A DNA stretch of 64,000 nt from Entomortierella parvispora (Eukaryota > Mortierellomycota > Mortierellomycetes > Mortierellales > Mortierellaceae): assembly GCA_963573315.1 (NCBI GenBank), contig OY752148.1, forward strand, positions 62,001 through 126,000, in the 5' to 3' direction. Shown one piece after another: positions 57,701 to 64,000 of this stretch. Positions within the stretch are counted from its first letter, which is position 1. The number at the start of each line of letters is the position of its first letter. The notes below the pieces were generated by a model. It ran no database searches, was not told the DNA's origin, and was given only the letters and a program-made list of their open reading frames with translations. The translations under genes were made by a program, and so were the position numbers.

Positions 57701-58439
57701 GACCATTTACATAGTCTTGCCACTTCTTAGGAACCAAACCCCGCACCGTGTCCTCACCCACCCCATCCTCGTGAACGAGAGGAGCATTGTCAACGCAGGC
57801 CGACTAGAGTCTCTCTCTGATCATTACAGTCCTCTGAAGCCCTTTTCCGAGATCCAAACTCTACCCTATACCTTCCATATCATAGGCGAAGAAGAGTGCG
57901 CATCAAGCCAGATGTCGTGTGAGGATCGATCGACTCTAGGAGTCCTTCATCATGTCCTCCTCTGCATACTGGTGTGTACTTTTAGCTATTTTGATAGGCT
58001 GGATTTGTGTATGAGGGGTGATCTCGGCCTTTGGTGAGGTACTTTGTCAAGAGTTCTCTATTTTTTTGTCGTTGACTGTTGCTCACTTCTCCTCTCCATC
58101 GCTTGGCGGGGAACGGTCACTTCCAACGTGATGCGGTGCCGCTCTTCTCTTCGAGATCGAACCCATGGCCCCTGGGACCGTATTGTCCTTGTACCTTTGA
58201 ATGGATGCCATCTTTCTGTTCTCTTCGTGATTTTAATACAGAGACCCATCATCGATCTTGTTCCTTTGAGTGACCACAGACTAAGAAGTAAACGCGCGAT
58301 CACTGTACAATAAATAAAAAAAGAAATGTCAACTCTTTTCAATATTCCTGATGAGAGGAACCGAGCAGTGTTCGTCAACAATGACAACATGAATCTCTTG
58401 AAGTAATAGTTGATCAAGAAAACAAAGGTCATCAGGTCC
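54776..58439 (+). repeat. Satellite unit copy 4 (3664 bp)
   Basis: C run of 10 at 55414-55423; G run of 13 at 57442-57454, hence one base shorter. Confidence 0.95.
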
Positions 58440-61400
58440 CCACCAAATTGAATGAAACGTTCACTAGGTTGAGAAGTAGGCTGAGAAGTAGATATATAGG
58501 TTGAGAAGAAGGTTGAGAAGTACAGTAGGTTGGAAAATACTAGGCGAGTGCGGTATGGCTTTGACGCGAGATGGGGGTGCCGGCTACATGGCTGCTTGGT
58601 GACGGGGAGGATGTGTTGGTTGCAGTCGCCCCAAGACTTGTCGACTTTTGTCCTCGGGGGGAGCGCCAGAGATCCAGGAGAGAGTACCGATCACCATCGC
58701 TGATCTTTGGGTGCAGCAGAGACTCGAGTGCTCTGAGTGCAATGGAGAGGACAGGATCTTTTGTCGCCACCGTCCTGGATGCCATCCTAGATCCTAGATC
58801 AACAGATCCACGCAGGGAAGAAGGGAGATGCCCGCCTCCTTTTGTGCTCCTGACCACTCTCCAGAACATATCAAGACCGAGCACGTCTGCTTCTTTTTCT
58901 TTTCCCGAGAAGGATCGGTCATTAAAAAGAGAGATGGACCCTCCACCGCAACCTTTATGGATCCAGGGTCCAGGATCCGATGATCGGATCCAACACGACA
59001 GATATCTTCACTGAGGAGACGTCTTCCTCCTTCCAGTTTTCAGGATCTGACAGGTAGACGGAGGCATGAGAACAAAACCCCCCCCCCCGAGCTATGGTGG
59101 GATGCAGCCAGTGCCATCTGATTCTCCATTCTCCACGGTGCCTCCTCCCTCTCCGAGAACTTCAAAGACAATGTTGGTACGCGTGCCACTTGTAGGAATG
59201 AACCTCTCTTGCGGACCCTAGGACAAGGTCCACCTTCGTAATTGCGTTCAAGCCACCGGACCGAGTGTGCATGGAAAAGAAGGGAAAAGGGCTATCTGGC
59301 CATGTAGCTGGACCGTTGTTTACACGGTGTTCGACCGTTTACACAGGGTTAGACCGTTCAGACCGTTTACACGGGACCAGACCTCTCCGCTGCAGATACA
59401 AAAATGCGCGCGCTGATTTTTTGTTTTCTTTTTTTTCTCTCTCACCACCTCCCCTCCTCCCCACACCCACCCTACATTCCCACTGACATTTCACATGCAC
59501 ATTTCCATTTCAGTCATGATCCATCTCTGCCATGGCTCCAAGGGTTGTCCAACCAAGCCCAGCACTCGCGTGCAACTCAGACACAAGAGCACGGCTCGTG
59601 TTTTTTTTAAGGTATGCTCTGAGCTGAACTAAAATATATGAAATCCAGCCAAACAAAAAAATCCCTTGCGCCCTACTTCCTAGGCCTTCGTTTGTGTACT
59701 TCAGTCACTAACGCCCCCTTGCATGTCTATCCTGTAGTCTCTTGTAGCACTGCAGCACAGCCCAGGCTAGCGCGCGTTCTTCAAACCGCGTGGTCAGTAA
59801 CAAGCACAAGTGCTGAGCTCTCGTCTCGGGCCCAGAGAAGCATAAGCCAGGTCTCAAGAGACCCAGTTCCTGAAAAATACCAGCTCCATCTGCCTCTCTG
59901 GTGACGCGCTTCGCTCTCCAAAAGAAAGCTCTGTCCTCTGCCGCCCGCTGTCCTTCAAGAACGTCTCTTCCCTACAAAGAGACCGAGGGTAGCGCCTCTC
60001 AACTGGCTACCTTCAACTCCGCCAGAGGCCACCGGCCTTTCAACAACATCCGCTGCTTTCAGAGGCTCGCTTTCAGAGACTCCACAGCAACCCCGGCTCT
60101 TTGGAGCATGCTCGGTCCTTGCACCCTTGCATCTTTGCACGCTTTCAGTGGTGACCGCCCACCAAGAACGCCTCCCCTGCCTGCCAGCTTTTCTGCTGCG
60201 GCTGGCTTGCCACCAGTCAACACAAAAAGCAGTCCCGCTTCAAGTAAACAAGAACGCGTCGTCCATCCATCCGTCCATCCATCCATCGAAGGGAGTCAAA
60301 GTACGCGCCATCCGCCATCCAAAGCCCAAGAAGAGGACAGCTTTCTCCTCTCCCATCCTAGCCATCTCATCGGTGCTACCTCCATCCATGGTACGGCTAT
60401 TACTATTATTTCTTCGGGGCCAAGTGGATGCACAGGACCAAGCACTGGACACATGGACCATATCCATATCCATATTCCATCCATACCGTCGGCTCCTGGA
60501 CAAAGACAAGGTAATGGCAGTGGCCTCAGCGCTTCAGGGCAGGGCGTCCTTTGGTGCCTGTGTGAAGTTTCAATGATGAATAGTGGCGGTGGGCTGGCTG
60601 TCCTCAACCTTCTTCGGCTGGCACTGTTATGTAGTGATCTGGCCCCCTCCGTGGATAAAGTCGAAGGGAGTGAGTGAGGCTGGGGCCGACCTCTGAGAGA
60701 CATCTGTACAAAGTGGGTTTACACGCGTCTTGGTAGCGTCCGCTGACCATTTACACAGTCTTTCCACTTCTTAGGAACCAAGTCTTCCGCAAGGATCACA
60801 TTCCATTCAGGTCGTCCACCCCTTTGAGCTCAAACAAGGTAATGGCAGTGGGCTAAGCGCTCCAAGACAAGGCGTCTATGGCGCTTGTGTGAATTTCAAT
60901 GAAGACTTTAGGTGGCGAAGAGAGGACAAGAGGGAGAGGGAGAGGGGGGGGGTTAAGCACCATCCTGACCCAGAAACACCTCCTCCGCGGCTGTCTCCAT
61001 TATCGGAAGATGGTTGGGGCCCCACCTACAGGTGCATAATTGCAGAAGGGGGTGTGGGCTGGGTGAGGGCGTTGGATGCAAAGAGAGGACAAGAGGGAGA
61101 GGGAGAGGGGGGGGGGGGGTAAGCGCCATCCTGGCCCAGAAAACTCCTCCTCCGCGGCTACCTCCATTCACGGAAGATGGTTGGGGCCCCACCTACAGGT
61201 GGACAATAGCAGAAGGGGGTGAGAGTGGAGGGATGGGCTTGGGTGCGGGTGCGGGGTGTGGGGGAGATGGGGGGGCCACTCTGAGAAACACCTCTGCGGC
61301 TGGTGGGAAGCCCCTGGCTAGGTTAATTGCAATAGAGGTGCAACCGCGTCTTGATAGCGTCCACTGACCATTTACATAGTCTTGCCACTTCTTAGGAACC

Positions 61401-62104
61401 AAACCCCGCACCGTGTCCTCACCCACCCCATCCTCGTGAACGAGAGGAGCATTGTCAACGCAGGCCGACTAGAGTCTCTCTCTGATCATTACAGTCCTCT
61501 GAAGCCCTTTTCCGAGATCCAAACTCTACCCTATACCTTCCATATCATAGGCGAAGAAGAGTGCGCATCAAGCCAGATGTCGTGTGAGGATCGATCGACT
61601 CTAGGAGTCCTTCATCATGTCCTCCTCTGCATACTGGTGTGTACTTTTAGCTATTTTGATAGGCTGGATTTGTGTATGAGGGGTGATCTCGGCCTTTGGT
61701 GAGGTACTTTGTCAAGAGTTCTCTATTTTTTTGTCGTTGACTGTTGCTCACTTCTCCTCTCCATCGCTTGGCGGGGAACGGTCACTTCCAACGTGATGCG
61801 GTGCCGCTCTTCTCTTCGAGATCGAACCCATGGCCCCTGGGACCGTATTGTCCTTGTACCTTTGAATGGATGCCATCTTTCTGTTCTCTTCGTGATTTTA
61901 ATACAGAGACCCATCATCGATCTTGTTCCTTTGAGTGACCACAGACTAAGAAGTAAACGCGCGATCACTGTACAATAAATAAAAAAAGAAATGTCAACTC
62001 TTTTCAATATTCCTGATGAGAGGAACCGAGCAGTGTTCGTCAACAATGACAACATGAATCTCTTGAAGTAATAGTTGATCAAGAAAACAAAGGTCATCAG
62101 GTCC
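58440..62104 (+). repeat. Satellite unit copy 5 (3665 bp)
   Basis: C run of 11 at 59078-59088; G run of 13 at 61107-61119. Confidence 0.95.
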
Positions 62105-64000
62105 CCACCAAATTGAATGAAACGTTCACTAGGTTGAGAAGTAGGCTGAGAAGTAGATATATAGGTTGAGAAGAAGGTTGAGAAGTACAGTAGGTTGGAA
62201 AATACTAGGCGAGTGCGGTATGGCTTTGACGCGAGATGGGGGTGCCGGCTACATGGCTGCTTGGTGACGGGGAGGATGTGTTGGTTGCAGTCGCCCCAAG
62301 ACTTGTCGACTTTTGTCCTCGGGGGGAGCGCCAGAGATCCAGGAGAGAGTACCGATCACCATCGCTGATCTTTGGGTGCAGCAGAGACTCGAGTGCTCTG
62401 AGTGCAATGGAGAGGACAGGATCTTTTGTCGCCACCGTCCTGGATGCCATCCTAGATCCTAGATCAACAGATCCACGCAGGGAAGAAGGGAGATGCCCGC
62501 CTCCTTTTGTGCTCCTGACCACTCTCCAGAACATATCAAGACCGAGCACGTCTGCTTCTTTTTCTTTTCCCGAGAAGGATCGGTCATTAAAAAGAGAGAT
62601 GGACCCTCCACCGCAACCTTTATGGATCCAGGGTCCAGGATCCGATGATCGGATCCAACACGACAGATATCTTCACTGAGGAGACGTCTTCCTCCTTCCA
62701 GTTTTCAGGATCTGACAGGTAGACGGAGGCATGAGAACAAAACCCCCCCCCCCGAGCTATGGTGGGATGCAGCCAGTGCCATCTGATTCTCCATTCTCCA
62801 CGGTGCCTCCTCCCTCTCCGAGAACTTCAAAGACAATGTTGGTACGCGTGCCACTTGTAGGAATGAACCTCTCTTGCGGACCCTAGGACAAGGTCCACCT
62901 TCGTAATTGCGTTCAAGCCACCGGACCGAGTGTGCATGGAAAAGAAGGGAAAAGGGCTATCTGGCCATGTAGCTGGACCGTTGTTTACACGGTGTTCGAC
63001 CGTTTACACAGGGTTAGACCGTTCAGACCGTTTACACGGGACCAGACCTCTCCGCTGCAGATACAAAAATGCGCGCGCTGATTTTTTGTTTTCTTTTTTT
63101 TCTCTCTCACCACCTCCCCTCCTCCCCACACCCACCCTACATTCCCACTGACATTTCACATGCACATTTCCATTTCAGTCATGATCCATCTCTGCCATGG
63201 CTCCAAGGGTTGTCCAACCAAGCCCAGCACTCGCGTGCAACTCAGACACAAGAGCACGGCTCGTGTTTTTTTTAAGGTATGCTCTGAGCTGAACTAAAAT
63301 ATATGAAATCCAGCCAAACAAAAAAATCCCTTGCGCCCTACTTCCTAGGCCTTCGTTTGTGTACTTCAGTCACTAACGCCCCCTTGCATGTCTATCCTGT
63401 AGTCTCTTGTAGCACTGCAGCACAGCCCAGGCTAGCGCGCGTTCTTCAAACCGCGTGGTCAGTAACAAGCACAAGTGCTGAGCTCTCGTCTCGGGCCCAG
63501 AGAAGCATAAGCCAGGTCTCAAGAGACCCAGTTCCTGAAAAATACCAGCTCCATCTGCCTCTCTGGTGACGCGCTTCGCTCTCCAAAAGAAAGCTCTGTC
63601 CTCTGCCGCCCGCTGTCCTTCAAGAACGTCTCTTCCCTACAAAGAGACCGAGGGTAGCGCCTCTCAACTGGCTACCTTCAACTCCGCCAGAGGCCACCGG
63701 CCTTTCAACAACATCCGCTGCTTTCAGAGGCTCGCTTTCAGAGACTCCACAGCAACCCCGGCTCTTTGGAGCATGCTCGGTCCTTGCACCCTTGCATCTT
63801 TGCACGCTTTCAGTGGTGACCGCCCACCAAGAACGCCTCCCCTGCCTGCCAGCTTTTCTGCTGCGGCTGGCTTGCCACCAGTCAACACAAAAAGCAGTCC
63901 CGCTTCAAGTAAACAAGAACGCGTCGTCCATCCATCCGTCCATCCATCCATCGAAGGGAGTCAAAGTACGCGCCATCCGCCATCCAAAGCCCAAGAAGAG
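62105..64000 (+). repeat. Satellite unit copy 6, cut by the window edge
   Basis: First 1896 bases of the unit; C run of 11 at 62743-62753. The array continues to the right. Confidence 0.95.

Larger units (their letters stand above)
43781..64000 (+). repeat. Head-to-tail array of a 3,665-bp satellite unit, 5.5 copies, continuing past the window
   Basis: The same sequence restarts with CCACCAAATTGAATG at 43781, 47446, 51111, 54776, 58440 and 62105, spacing 3665, 3665, 3665, 3664 and 3665. The left junction is sharp: sequence before 43781 is unrelated to the unit end. The copies appear identical by eye and by their derived reading frames, except for a C run (10, 10, 11, 10, 11, 11) and a G run (14, 14, 13, 13, 13), which together explain all unit lengths. 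No rRNA, tRNA or transposase is seen. ORFs shift with the homopolymer lengths, so coding is doubtful. The unit holds a GAGAAGTAG minisatellite at its head, repeated TTTACACGG motifs, a 19-nt palindrome, CCAT repeats and internal duplications. It is a macrosatellite by structure; origin and role are unknown. Confidence 0.97.

Noticed and set aside
43781..64000. rDNA or CRISPR-type array
   Set aside because: No rRNA sequence is seen, the unit is far too long for CRISPR, and there are no spacers; copies are contiguous.

Overview
The window is from a filamentous fungus. Genes are broken by many short introns (mostly 60-130 bases, GT-AG), pyrimidine-rich tracts precede start codons, and neighbours are often divergent pairs. 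A Crinkler-type protein (header, P-loop NTPase, PD-(D/E)XK-like nuclease), a type common in Mortierellomycota and Glomeromycota, and the overall gene style suggest an early-diverging fungus, most likely Mortierellomycota. This is inference; no rRNA or other marker was seen.

Layout. 1-6300: 3' part of a pepsin-like protease, a small BORCS7-like gene (minus), a GNAT acetyltransferase, a DUF1769 protein and a secreted ML-domain lipid-binding protein. 6.3-9.6 kb: no convincing gene, only decayed-looking stretches. 9.7-24.2 kb: DNA2 nuclease-helicase (minus, 11 exons), a membrane-anchored methyltransferase, a transportin-3/Mtr10 nuclear import receptor (minus, 8 exons) and the Crinkler with an apparent frameshift. 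26-31 kb: a paraoxonase-like protein and mitochondrial citrate synthase (minus). 32.4-40.6 kb: a Chk2/Cds1-type checkpoint kinase (FHA plus kinase, minus, 15 exons), divergent from two tandem CaMKK-like kinases with matching intron positions. Both of these have Arg in place of the usual ATP-anchoring Lys. 40.6-43.8 kb: gene-free, with short GAGAAGTAG-type repeats.

43,781 to the right edge: a head-to-tail array of a 3,665-bp unit, five full copies and a partial sixth. The copies appear identical except for the length of one C run and one G run. The unit has no convincing protein gene. It begins with the same GAGAAGTAG-type minisatellite seen just upstream, contains internal duplications and a perfect 19-nt palindrome, and its tail resembles the 3' flank of the second CaMKK-like kinase, which suggests a local origin. 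The array is the strongest candidate for something undescribed here.

Functional links: DNA2 and the Chk2-type kinase both act in replication stress. A non-canonical GC-AG first intron in DNA2 would create a consensus PCNA-binding motif across the splice junction. Exon structures were worked out by hand from reading frame, splice sites and family conservation; all junction phases agree except in the Crinkler.
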